Shown: one piece after another, positions 24,352 through 35,700 of the stretch | Numbering within the stretch: position 1 is the stretch's first letter | How the letters are laid out: each line of letters opens with the position of its first letter | NCBI GenBank assembly: GCA_027563935.2 | Contig: CM050454.1 | Coordinates: forward strand, 24,983,501 to 25,047,500 | Direction: 5' to 3' | DNA from: Costus lasius | Lineage: Eukaryota > Streptophyta > Magnoliopsida > Zingiberales > Costaceae | Length of the DNA: 64,000 nucleotides | Position numbers and translations under genes: made by a program | Notes under the pieces: generated by a model | Database searches by the model: none | What the model saw: only the letters and a program-made list of their open reading frames with translations | Told to the model about the DNA's origin: nothing

Positions 24352-25020
24352 TGATGACACCAAAATTCATAATATATTTTGTGTCATTTCATTGGTCTTT
24401 TATGTCATATTTATGCTCTTTTGCTTGTTTTTAAGCTCTATTTGTCAAATATTGCGGAATCTACATCATTTCTTATTTTGATGATTTTTAGGTAAAAAGT
24501 GCTATATTTTGATGGATTTTAAAAGATTTAAGTGCACCAATGGATTCCAGACGTCGAAACGAATTCACCTGCCAAATTTCATGCGAACCCGAGCAAGTTT
24601 GCAAAATTACAGTAGTGCCCTGATGAAAATTATGGTACCGTAATTTCCACCCCAGAAAGTACATAAAGAACTTACGACCGTGTCATAATAAATATTATGG
24701 TACCGTAATTTTGAGCGATTTTTTACCAGAAATTTATGAAGAAATTACGGCACTGCCGTAATAAATATTATGGTACCGTAATTTGATCCAATTTTGCTCG
24801 ATTCTTTCGCTTGAAAATTAAAAAGATGATATCTTGGGATTTTGGGCACCAAATTGAGATCCGAAAGAAGCCACGGACTTGTCTTAATGAGGAGAAGACA
24901 AAGAAACCAAAAGCCCCAATTTTTATCCACGGTCCAGAGAGATATCGAGGGAGGCATCCTTAGGGTTCGACCTCACGCCGAGAGGCGTAGAGGCCACCTA
25001 AGGCTGCAATTTTCACAAGG
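24352..25020 (+). repeat. Athila-type LTR fragment with inverted-repeat cassettes
   Basis: It starts TGATGACACC. The layout parallels the Athila-B LTR at 57920: a TTTTAGGT motif, then a line on ATTTTGATGGATTTT and AAGTGCACCAATGGATTC, then tandem inverted repeats (24606-24785) around TATGGTACCGTAATTT. The right end is not defined; gag-protease sequence of Athila-A begins at about 25030. It differs from the Athila-A LTR at 29020, so it belongs to another copy or subfamily. Confidence 0.55.
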
Positions 25021-25029
25021 AAGCTTTGC

Positions 25030-26227
25030 TTGGAGGAGGAGAGGATGCCCCAGAAGTTTCAGAGTGAAAGGAGACCAATCAGAGGAGGAATCAGTGACCA
25101 TTTCACCACCGCTTTACAAACCTCCCATTCCATTTCCTCAACGATTAGCAAAAACAAAGCTCGATCGGTAGTTTGGTAAATTCTTGGAAATTTTGAAAAA
25201 ATTATATGTAAATATACCTTTCACCGATGCTATAGTGCAGATACCGATGTATGCCAAATTTTTTAGGGACATCTTGACTAATAGACAAAAACTGGAAGAA
25301 CATGCTACAGTTGCACTCACTGAAAAGTGTAGTGCCATAATTCAAAACAAGATCACACAAAAGCTGAAGGACCCTGGAAGCTTTTCCATCCCTTGCCAAA
25401 TAGGAGATTTATCCTTTGAGAATGCCCTTTGTGATTTAGGGGCAAGTGTAAGTCTAATGCCTTCTTCTATTTGCAGGAGGCTAGATATTGGATATATAAA
25501 GGACACTACAATCTCTCTATAGTTGGCTGACCGATCCATATGCAAACCAGCTGGAATTTTGGAGGACGTCCCCATTAAAGTCGGTAACTTTTTTGTCCCA
25601 GTAGATTTTGTAGTGTTGGAAATGGAAGAGGATGTTAAGCAACCCATTATTTTAGGAAGACCGTTCCTTGCCACAGCAGGAGCGGTGATAGACGTAAAGA
25701 ATGGGAAGTTATCTTTAACTGTTGGTGAAGAAAAATATCGAATTTGATTTATCTGCCAGTATGAAGAAACCCTGTCTTGCAGGATCTTGTTGTAGCATCG
25801 ATGTTGTAGATGATGATGTTGATGTGAATTAATTCAGCAGATCAAAGATAGACCCTCTAGGGGTTGGTCTTTTGGAAAATGGAAACACAGAACAAAATGA
25901 GGAGGCGAAAGGCTATGCAACACTTCTTGACTCCCCAAGTAAAGTCGACCGAAAAATTGTAAGGCCAGAACCGCTCCTTGATGAACAAACAATGGTAAAA
26001 TCTGCAAAGGTAGAGTTAAAATCATTACCACCGAATCTGAGGGATGCATTTCTTGATTGTGATTCAACTTTATCGATTACTATGAATTCCAATTTGATGG
26101 AGAATCAAATTAGCCTTTTGCTTGTTGAACTGCGATTATTTCACAACGTATTTGGATATTCCTTAGATGATACCAAAGAAATAGATTCTTTTGTTTGTTC
26201 GCACAATATTTCATTTGATCCAGGATA
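25030..26227 (+). pseudogene. Athila-A gag end, aspartic protease and start of pol; RT onward deleted
   Basis: The order is a proline-rich gag end (PPLYKPPIPFPQRLAK), the protease region with CDLGASVSLMP as the DxGA-type active site, ILGRPFLATAGAVIDVKNG as the second protease motif, and a pre-RT linker (ELKSLPPNLRDAF, GYSLDDTKEI). A TAG at 25520-25522 interrupts the protease reading frame. After HNISFD at about 26218 the sequence jumps straight to the spacer that normally follows integrase, so reverse transcriptase, RNase H and integrase are missing. The element cannot move by itself. Confidence 0.85.
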
Positions 26228-27358
26228 ATTTCTTCGACTAATGTCAAGCTACTGACGTTAAACGAGCGCTTCTTGGAAGGCAACCCAAGTACTTTATTTT
26301 TCTGATTTTAATTATAACGAGTGCTATTCCATGTTTCTTATAGGTTTATTGAGGTTCAAATTTTTCATCAGAAAAAAAGGGGAGCCTTTTGCTACCGCTT
26401 AAACCAGGATTTTACTGGTGCCGTTGAGTCCCTGCTATTATTCAACCAGGGGCAGTTTTCTTCAACCCACAATATTGCTGCCTTCACACCAGCCGTTGAA
26501 GCAGCTTCAAATTGATGACGTCAAATTATTGCTGTCGCCGCTTAAAATTCCTTCGTTCGCCGACTGCTCTAAAGGCGACGGCTCGTGTGCGAGGATTCAT
26601 TACTCGAGCTCTTATCTTTCGACGTTGGATGGATTCCTTCTTGAGTCGATGCCCTGCCTCCAGCTACAATGGAACAAGCGCCGTTCTTCAATTAACTCGT
26701 CTCCTGATCAGCGCCACACTTCTAAATCACCAACAGGCGCTGCTCTTCCAGATAAAACCGAACCATGAAGGTGCCACCGTCCGCCTACAAACAGCGTCAC
26801 TTTTACTTCGTTCGTTTGTGACGATTCGATTATACCAGCTATCTTTGCTTCCCGCTGTGCTCCTCCTTCTCAAGCTCGTTCCACCCACAAAGGCGACTCC
26901 TTCCGACGCTTGTTCAACTAAAATCTGCAACCGACGCCACCGCTTATTCGTCCGCACCCATGGACGACGCTTCAGATTCTTTCGTCCACTAGGCGCACTG
27001 ATTCGTTCCACCAAGCGCACCGATTCACTCTGCCTTTAATGGAAATCATCGCCGACCCTCTTTGTTCCTCAACGAAAGGCGACGCAGCTCTCTGCTTCTC
27101 CTCTGATTTCGCTCCTGAGTTTTTCCATTCGACCGACAAGGTGGCTCCTTACGGCATTCATTTCGTCAACAATCTCACCGAGACTTGGCAACTCCATCCT
27201 CCTACCTCTACCAAATTGCCGATCTTTTCCCCCGCCACCCATCTCCGACACTGCTACTTGCCAGACTCTGCCGCTGCATTCCTCTCCTCTACCGTACCTG
27301 CTGACGCACTTGAAGATCTCTACCGGACTATACATCTTCTGCGATCCACACTTCAGAT
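26228..27358 (+). other. Athila-A spacer downstream of the pol deletion
   Basis: The spacer begins with TTAAACGAGCGCTTCTTGG and AACCCAAGTACT. A matching line occurs after the Athila-B integrase at 55340-55376, which anchors the position of the pol deletion. The remainder has several short overlapping ORFs without recognisable similarity. Confidence 0.65.
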
Positions 27359-28024
27359 ATGCCTCCGATACATAAGATGACGGCTAGGAAGTCCACTATC
27401 AATTTTACTCCTTATGGCCACCACATGTGCTCTTCTTCAATGCCATCTTCAGTTGAACCACATCATCACAAGAACGATTCAGAAATCCGGCCACTTACTA
27501 TTTTATCTGCCAACACTCCTGCACTTGCTCCACCGTTATGCTCTGCACAAACATCGACTTCTGCTAGATTCTTCGCCTACACTGGTGAGTATTCCCCCTC
27601 CTCCTCACATATTGAATCCTTACTGAAGCAACTGCTAGAGGAGCAAAAATACCAACGGGGGTACATCCAACAAGTATTTTCACATATGGAAGAAGCACAA
27701 CTTATGATTTACCAGGAGTTATCTCGTCAAGGCACCGTGATCACCCAGATGGCTTATGAACAGGATCGCCAGGGGAAGATTCTGAATTCCCTATGGCCTT
27801 CATTTTTTGAGCCCCCAATACCAGATGAAGATGACGATCCTGAGATACAGGGCGATGCTGATCATGAGGATGACGATCCTGAGATACAGGGCGATGCTGA
27901 TCATGAGGGTGACGATCCTGAGATACTTGGTGATGCTGATGGCGATACAGAGATACAAAGCGATGCTGATATCGATGAGGAGGATCCTGAAGTGGTTGAG
28001 CTTAGTTCTGATGACTCTACCTGA
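27359..28024 (+). CDS. Athila-A accessory ORF with acidic tandem-repeat tail (221 aa)
   Basis: An uninterrupted frame from an ATG at 27359 ends in TGA. Residues about 80-150 look helical (SLLKQLLEEQKYQRGYIQQVF, then MEEAQLMIYQELSRQG, ending LWPSFFEPP). From about 157 the tail is extremely acidic and holds three copies of a 13-residue unit resembling DDDPEIQGDADHE, encoded by a 39-bp DNA repeat. Position between pol and the 3-prime LTR matches the extra ORF of Athila elements. Athila-B has a decayed counterpart (56540-56684) with LWDHF and an acidic end. Function is unknown, and env relationship is not shown by the sequence. Confidence 0.6.
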   Translation: MPPIHKMTARKSTINFTPYGHHMCSSSMPSSVEPHHHKNDSEIRPLTILSANTPALAPPLCSAQTSTSARFFAYTGEYSPSSSHIESLLKQLLEEQKYQRGYIQQVFSHMEEAQLMIYQELSRQGTVITQMAYEQDRQGKILNSLWPSFFEPPIPDEDDDPEIQGDADHEDDDPEIQGDADHEGDDPEILGDADGDTEIQSDADIDEEDPEVVELSSDDST

Positions 28025-29019
28025 TTTCATGAGTATTTTATCCCCCATCTCCAAATTTTGAGTACCTTTACTGTGATGCATAGAGACTATACATAACTTT
28101 AGTTTGGGAGATTGTGGGTTGTTACTCTGTGCTGTGCTGTTGTTATACTTTTCTTTTGAAGTCATTATGTAGTTTACTTTTGAAACTATTACACATAGTA
28201 CTTCAGTTCTGTGATGTTAATTTTGCACTTGTGTCTATCTGAGATGTGTTTGAATGTTGAATTACTCCCTTGAATAGATTACTTTACTTGATTGTTCTTA
28301 AGTGGTGATATTATTCATGTTGATGAACTCATGCTTGCTTAATAAATTATTGAATCTCTGGGATATTACCTTTATGTTCAGAATCTTATGGTTTGGAATT
28401 TCATTCGATTGTCTTATCTGATTAAAAAAAAGATGTGGAGTGATAGATCCAATTTTTGATTTAGGTTTTCACTTTCAAAGCATGCTATTGATCTTTCTGT
28501 AGAGGTATATAACTCTATCGGCCTGATTCTCCTTACTACTTGTTGGAAATAATCAATGCACTTGCCTATGGCTATAATCTCCTCAAAGTTCAAAATAATA
28601 ATAATAAGACTCTTCTACTTGGCACTGTGTAAAATTGACAGTGGTACCTAAGGCATGAGTTGAAGTCAAAACAGAAACAAATTTTGAGGGGATGAAAATA
28701 CAAACAAGAATGCATTGATATTTTTCCAACTAATATCTTTGGTTGAATCAGGTCTGAACAGAGCAAATTCTCCAAATAGAGGATTATTGCAGCTCATGGA
28801 GGTAAGCCCCATCTTAACTTTGGTATTTGGAACTTCATACCTTTATTCCTGATAATAGAAGACTGCCTTGGATTCCCTGACTTGCTGAGATTTGCCCATA
28901 ATGTTATCTTCCTGGGACAAAATATTTTACAAGCTTGGCATGATTTCATCTTTTTGATCGCCACTTTTACCTACTCTTCTATGCTTGAGGACAAGCAATG
29001 GTTTAAGTCTGGGAGATTT
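28025..29019 (+). other. Athila-A 3-prime untranslated region with polypurine tract
   Basis: No gene is seen. The stretch ends in CTTGAGGACAAGCAATGG and TTTAAGTCTGGGAGATT next to the LTR start. Athila-B has a similar line at 57886-57919 before its LTR. This is the likely polypurine tract region. Confidence 0.65.
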
Positions 29020-30558
29020 TGATGTCTTGTATTTATATAGTCTTTTTGACTACTATTTCCTAGTGAATCGAGACATATTTTCATGCTTTTACATCTCTTT
29101 CCAGCTTATTTCATTAACTTTCTTCAGAAGCTTCACTACTTGTCATATTTGTTGAATATAAGACAATTCACTCATTTTTAGAGCTATACGGATGTACGGT
29201 CACATATCCTAGTGAATCAGACTCTTATCCGCAGCTACCAGAATTTATTGCCAGCCATCAAGGATTAAATGAACATTAATTATCTGATGATTACAAGAAG
29301 TAAAGAAGCTGCACTTAATACTTTATCGTTACGGTCATAAATGCGGAATTTATTTGGATCATTTAATAGCCATCAAGAGTCATAATGGGAATTAAATTGG
29401 AAATCTAAAGAGTCATGCAATTAATGGATGAGGATTTAATGCAGAATACCAAGAGACACGCCATCAATGAGAATTAAGTTGAGAATTTGAAGAGTCATGC
29501 AATTAATGGATGAGGATTTACTACAGAATACCATGAGACATGCCATTAAGAGCCATAATGGGGATTTAATTCAGAGTTTAATTCTAGGATTCAATTCCAA
29601 ATTTAATTCGAAATACAAAGAGGCACCCGATTTCTATATAAAGGGCTCAAGAGAAAGGAGAAGGGGGTGGTCCACGGCGAGAGGAGGATTACGTTGAGAG
29701 CCCAAAGCTTAGTTGCAAGGCAAGAATACAAGTATTCCAAGGAGAGGAAGGCGACATCAAGGGAGGAGAGAAGGAGTTTGTCTTAATTCTTTCCTCATCT
29801 TTACTTTGTTCTGTTTCCTTTACATTTTAATTGTAAGTCTTGCACTTGTTGTAATCATGTGTGTACTAGCGTAAAACCTCAATCGGGATTTGGGTGTAGC
29901 CCGTCTTTTTGATTTGTAAGTGTTAATGTTGAGAACTGCTTTTTGATATATCTTTCGAAGCCATTTGATCTTGGTTTGTTTCACTCGTGTTTATCGATTT
30001 TTGGCCAGATCGGTTTTCACACTTTAAGTTGATTGTGGTAAAATCTGAGAGGTGAATTGCAATCAACGGATCCTCCTTGATCAAACTTGTGTGCTCTATT
30101 ATGAGAGTCATAGAGACCACTTGGGGAATCTTTGTGTCCTGTTTCAACACGATCTACTTATGCTTAGTCCACCGCGAGAGTATGAGACTAACTAAGTAGA
30201 TTGTGGAGTTGTCCACCGCGAAAGTAGGAGACTAACTAAGTTGCTGAGTTGTGCACCCGAGAGGGGTATAGCTCAAGAGGACCTATCCTTGGTTTTTTTT
30301 TCTAAAGATTTTCTAAGCAATACTTTTCGTTACGCTTATAAGTTGATAGACGTGGTGAACCCAGATTTCCCGATTTCCCTCTCATCGATACGACATTTGT
30401 TTTATTATGCTTTTAGCTTAGTTTGCGTTACCAACTGAGGTTTTTAATCACTTAGCTATCGAAGATCAAAATAGTTGGTACTTGGCAATCCGTCCCTGTG
30501 GGAACGATATCTTAAGTACTACATCGGTAAGCTGTGCACATGCGGATTTTGTACAACA
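29020..30558 (+). repeat. Athila-A LTR (about 1539 bp)
   Basis: It starts TGATGTCTTG and ends GTACAACA. A TATA box TATATAAA lies at 29635-29642. An 82-bp tandem duplication lies at 29411-29572 (unit start AGTCATGCAATTAATGG), and a 42-bp duplication around 30169-30240 contains GTCCACCGCGA. Near the end CCGTCCCTGTGGGA resembles the conserved line of Athila/Tat LTR ends. No identical partner LTR is present in the window. Confidence 0.7.
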
Positions 30559-30567
30559 GGACCCTGG

Positions 30568-30954
30568 TGTCAGGGATCGGAGGAGTTTGTGTGTAATTCC
30601 ACTGTTACCTGACCCTGACACTATCTTTTTGTGTAAAACTCTGGGGATATGTAGTTTCATGTAAAAGCAGGGTTTGGCACATGAGTACCATGTGTTTTGG
30701 TCTTTGGGGTTGTTATGCACTTGGGGGACTGTCCCGGGGCATGTACATGTGAGTGGGGGACTGTGTTTTCACAAGTACTCCAGGATGGGGGGCTCAAATG
30801 TGTAAAATTAGCCTACCCATCCCTTGTGAAGCCTTCTACTCACACCCCTTAGATTGTGTACTTGGGATAGTATTGAGAGGGGTGGTAGTGCCTTGGTTAA
30901 ATGCAGTCTTGTGATCCCATGCAAGTATAAAATTGCAAGGTTCCACACACCTGC
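30568..30954 (+). repeat. Gag-only element 5-prime LTR, first part (387 bp)
   Basis: Starts TGTCAGGGATCGG, matching 41492-41878. It is interrupted after CCTGC (30950-30954), the target of the chromovirus. The rest resumes at 39503. Confidence 0.95.
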
Positions 30955-32778
30955 TGTCACGCCCCAATTTTTCGCTGTGTAAATTGAGCGTGATGGCACG
31001 ACTTACACACTGTGTAACCCTGGTATCAAAAGTTACACAATGAGTAACCCGTCAGCCTACTACTCAAATACACGCGCTATATGCACGTGCGCGCTGCGGA
31101 AGTCTAAGAATCGTCTATGCCCCAACTCAAACCCCTCGATCCCCGGATGGGATGTCCGTGCCCCGATCAAATATCTCTGTGCTCTGTGGATCACTGTGCT
31201 CCCGGGCTGATATCTGACGGTCTGGGCCTAATCTTCTCCTAGCCCTAGACCTACGTCAATGAGCGGCGGGTGGGCAGCACACGTTGCTCCTCAACCCAAT
31301 ATGCCCCTCAAAGACCGTCCTTAATACGTATAGCGCCCTGTGCAATACACGCACACAAGTCACAGGCAATGCAATAGTCGGGCACTAGACATATGCCCCG
31401 ATCCTAAGCAGATATATCGACCACTACACAACAAGGAGGGAACGCCCTATAGAGTAGGTGCGCCCGCCCCTAATCACACCGAGGCCTCAGCTGGCCAGGC
31501 AGTACACAATGAATATAAAAGTGAGGAAAACCCCTCCACTACCCAATGTGGGCTGAGGGATCAAAAACCTCACACTTACACTACACAGCAGTCTTATACA
31601 ATGAATTACAATGCCCTAACTACGAAAGCATGTAAATGTACCTCCAAGGATCGCCCGACCCTTGGGAGCCGTTTGTACAAGTTGGCTTCAGTTGCTCCTC
31701 GCCGGAAAACCACTTTAGACCGCTGGAAACTCCTTCCCAAAGCTGCCCAAGTTGCTGCCCCCTTGAAGCTCCAACAAGCCGAATGCAAGGGGACTCCTTC
31801 CCCTTTGCTGCCGTGAGAGGGGGAAGCCCTTCCCCCTTAGATCCGAGTAGGGTAGAACCCCTACAAGCTGCTGCCTCCTCTCCACACTCGCCCCACCAGC
31901 TGGTGGTCGCCACCCCTCAACTCAAGCAACCCAAGGTGGCCGGAAATAGGGATGGTGGTGGCCGGAAAAGCTGCTGCCAAGCTGCTGCTCTAGCTGAGCC
32001 GAAAGTGGGGATTCTCCTCCCACTTGGTGCTGATCCTCTCCAAGACTCAGCCACCTGAAGGTAGCCGCACCTCTTGAGCTCAAGAGGCCTCCCTCTCGCC
32101 GGAGAAGGAAGTGGAAAGGCTGCTGCCCGCCGGCTGCTCCACAAGCTGGCCGAGAATGGGGCTGCTCTTCCTCTCGGTCTTCCCCTCCTCCAAGACCCAG
32201 CAACCAAGATGGATGCCGCACCCTTTGCTGCCCCAAAGGACCCTCACTCCCGCCGGAGATGATGGTGGAAGATGGCCGGAAAAGCTGTAGAGGAAATCGC
32301 CCACAAATCGCCCCCAAATGTGTGCAGCCGCCAAGCTCAAAGTTCGGATCTTGTGTTGCCGATTAGGGTTGTCCCCCTAATCCAAAATGCTTCAATCTTC
32401 ACTTACTCTCTCAGCCCTTAGATGTGCTTTGAGATTAGTGAAATCCATGAGGAGTATAAGAGAAATGCGCCCCTTCCCTTATCAGCGAATGACCCAAGCT
32501 CGGGTTGGCCATCCCCTTCAACATAAGAATCTGCACTCCTCTTGGTCATGGGTTCGAGACTCACCCATGCCATATTTTTTTCTTTTTTGCTTGTACACTC
32601 TTGTACAAGTCTATAAATTTTGCTAAGTGTCCCATGCTACATCTTAACACATTTCTTTGTGATTTTTGCCCCCTTCTACATCAGGCCTCACCCTAAAATG
32701 AGGGTCTCTCCCTGCTCATAACCTCTATGAGTATGCAGAGGGGTCTGGGTGTGTACCCCGCACACCCAGGTCGTCACA
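30955..32778 (-). repeat. Chromovirus 3-prime LTR (1824 bp)
   Basis: The plus strand starts TGTCACGCCCC and ends GGTCGTCACA. The GC-rich short ORFs at 31340-32340 all recur in the other LTR and are not separate genes. At 32547-32569 a CATGGGT/ACCCATG stem encloses GGTTCGAGACTC, a tRNA B-box-like motif, and T runs follow at 32574-32588. Confidence 0.95.
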
Positions 32779-32790
32779 TTCTCCCCCAGC
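32779..32790 (-). other. Polypurine tract of the chromovirus
   Basis: The minus strand reads CTGGGGGAGAA directly before the 3-prime LTR, between the gag-pol stop and the LTR. Confidence 0.85.
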
Positions 32791-32794
32791 TGAC

Positions 32795-35700
32795 CTAGAC
32801 CTCGCCCCCGAGGGCTTCCTCATATCTCTTGAACAACCAATGAAATTGTTCAAGGTCAGCCATCTTTTCCCAAGTAGCATCCTCCTCAGCTTCGCCCTGC
32901 CACTGTACTAACATCTCAGCCTTCTGTCCTTTGCTGCTCCAACCATATATTCTATGATTCAGAATCTTCAAAGGCTGCTTAGCATATTCTACCGAGCCAC
33001 GGGCTGGCTTTCTCCTTACTTGCTGTCGCTCAGAACGTAGATCATCTGAGTGAAACTTTTTGAGGAAACTAACATGGAATGTTGGATGTAACTTGTAATG
33101 CTTTGGCAGGTTCAACTTATAGGCTACTGTACCCACTCTCTTGACAACAGTAAATGGTCCTTCATATTTGGGTACTAGCCCTCTATGAACAGTGCCCGCC
33201 ACTATTTTTCTCCACATCTGGGGAGTGAGTTTGAGGAGCACCAAATCACCTACCTCAAACTCCACATGACGCCTATGTCTGTTCGCGTACTTAACCATAC
33301 GGTTGGACGCTTTCCTCAAGCTATCCCGAGCTTCTTCCCAGAGCTCTACGCGGTCCTTGACATATTGATTCGCAGCCTTATTCCGACTGCTTGCTCCACT
33401 AGTCAAATTATCAACCGGGGTAGCTGGTTGATATCCTAGAACCATCTCGAATGGACTTTTCCCAGTTGCTGAGGACACTTGTATATTATAAGCAAACTGG
33501 GCCGTATCAAGCAGGAACGGCCAGTTTCTCTGAGTCGCAGAAACAAAGTGCCTCAAATATTCTTCTACCATTGCATTGATTCGCTCGGTCTGCCCGTCAG
33601 TCTGTGGGTGGAAAGCAGTAGACATCTTCAAGTCTGTCCCCAGCTTCTTAAACAGGGACCCCCAAAATCTGCCGGTAAATCTGGTGTCTCTATCGCTGAT
33701 AATATCCCGTGGTAAGCCAAAGTGCTTCACCACGTGCTGGAAAAACAGGTTGGCGGTCACCTCAGCTGAGCATTCCTCAGGAGCCGCCACAAATATCGCA
33801 TACTTTGAAAATCTATCCACTACCACCAGAACAGAACCAAGTCCATCAAAGACTGGAAAATGAGTGATAAAGTCCATCGACACTGACATGAATGGTCTAG
33901 CAGGTGTGGGCAAAGGCTGGAGAAGACCTGCCTCCAGTCTTCTCTCAATTTTATCCTGTTGGCATACCAAACAGGTCTTCACAAAGTGCTCTATATCTGA
34001 TTTCATCCCTGGCCAGAACCAACCTCTTCTGAGCAGCGCATACATCCTGTGACCACCTGGATGTCCGGCCCATACAGTATCATGGAACTCTCTCATGAGG
34101 CCAAAACGAATGTCTCCCGAGGCGGGAACATAGGTTCTGCCACCCTGAGCCATGATAAGGCCATCCTCATCTACGTAGAATCTGCGCACTATCCCCTCTC
34201 GGATCTGTGCTACAAGCTTCTGGTAGGCTTTATCAGTGCTGGCGGTCTGCTTCAGATACTGAAAAATCTTTCCTTCTGCTCTCGATAGGGCGCATACCAT
34301 AGCGACACTGCTAATTCTACTGAGGGCATCTGGGACCTGATGACACTTGCCCGGTTTGTGCTCCCAACTGAAATCAAACTCTGCTAGAAGCTCTTGCCAA
34401 CGGGCCTGCCTGGCTGACAGTTTCTTCTGAGTCTGGAAGAAAGTGTTAGCAATGTTATCGGTCTTTACTATGAAGTGACTCCCCAGCAGGTAAATACGCC
34501 ACAGTCTGAGACAGTGGACAACAGCTAGCATTTCTTTCTCGTGTGCAGAGTAATTTAGCTCAGCTGCTTTCAGCTTTCTGCTCTCATAGGCCACTGGTCT
34601 GCCATCTTGAACTAATACTCCACCTAGAGCACGGTCTGAAGCATCAGTGTGTACTTCAAACCCTTGTGAAAAATCTGGTAATTTTAGCACAGGCTCTGAA
34701 GTTACCAGCTTCTTCAGAGTCTCAAAAGCCTCTTGGTGTGTATCCTCCCAACACCAAGTCTTGTCCTTTCTGAGCAAATCAGTCAAAGGTGCCACTACCT
34801 TTGAATATCCCATGATGAACCGTCTGTAGAAGTTTGCTAGACCCAGAAATGATCGCAGTTGAGTCACACTAGATGGACTAGGCCAATCCCAAATAGCCTT
34901 GATTTTGTCATTATCCATCCTCACACTGCCTTGGGACACAACATGTCCAAGAAACTGAATTTCAGTCTGGGCAAACTCGCACTTTTCTGCCTTCAGATAC
35001 AGCTTGTTATCTCGGAGAACTTGCAGAACCTGCTTCAGATGCTTCTCGTGCTCCTTCAAATCAGATGAGTACACTACTATATCATCCAGATACACCACCA
35101 CGAACTTATCCAAAAAGGGATTTAGGATATTGTTCATGAGGTTGCAAAACGTAGCAGGAGCGTTCGTGAGCCCAAAAGGCATCACCATGAACTCAAACGA
35201 GCCGTACCGCGTGACACAAGTAGTCTTCGGCTCATCCCCCTCGGCAATTCGCACCTGCCAATATCCTGATCTCAAGTCCAATTTACTGAAGATCTTTGCA
35301 TTTGCTAATCTATCCAACAGATCTTGGATCAGCGGGATTGGGTATGCATTGCGCACTGTGACCTTGTTCAGTGCTCTATAGTCCACGCACATGCGCAAGC
35401 TCCCATCCTTCTTCTTTTGGAACAGGACAGGTGCTCCATACGGTGCCTTCGAGGGCTGGATATACCCTGACTCTAAGAGCTCGTTCAACTGTTTCCTGAG
35501 CTCTGCCAATTCTAATGGTGGCATGCGGTAGGGAGGCTGGGCTGGAGGTACTGCTCCAGGGACTAACTCAATCTGATGGTCTATGTCCCTTCTAGGAGGC
35601 AGTACTTTGGGCATCTCTGGTGGGATAACATCTTTGTACTCTTTCAACAACGCTCCAACAGAACGAGGTACGGATGTCAATATGCTCTCTAATGAAGTTT

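Noticed and set aside
26512..27380. Overlapping ORFs of 113-175 residues upstream of the acidic ORF
   Set aside because: No similarity, overlapping frames on both strands, and no counterpart in Athila-B; treated as spacer.
31340..32340. Overlapping ORFs of up to 158 residues in a GC-rich stretch
   Set aside because: They recur at 38065-39064 in the other chromovirus LTR, overlap on both strands and show no family motifs.
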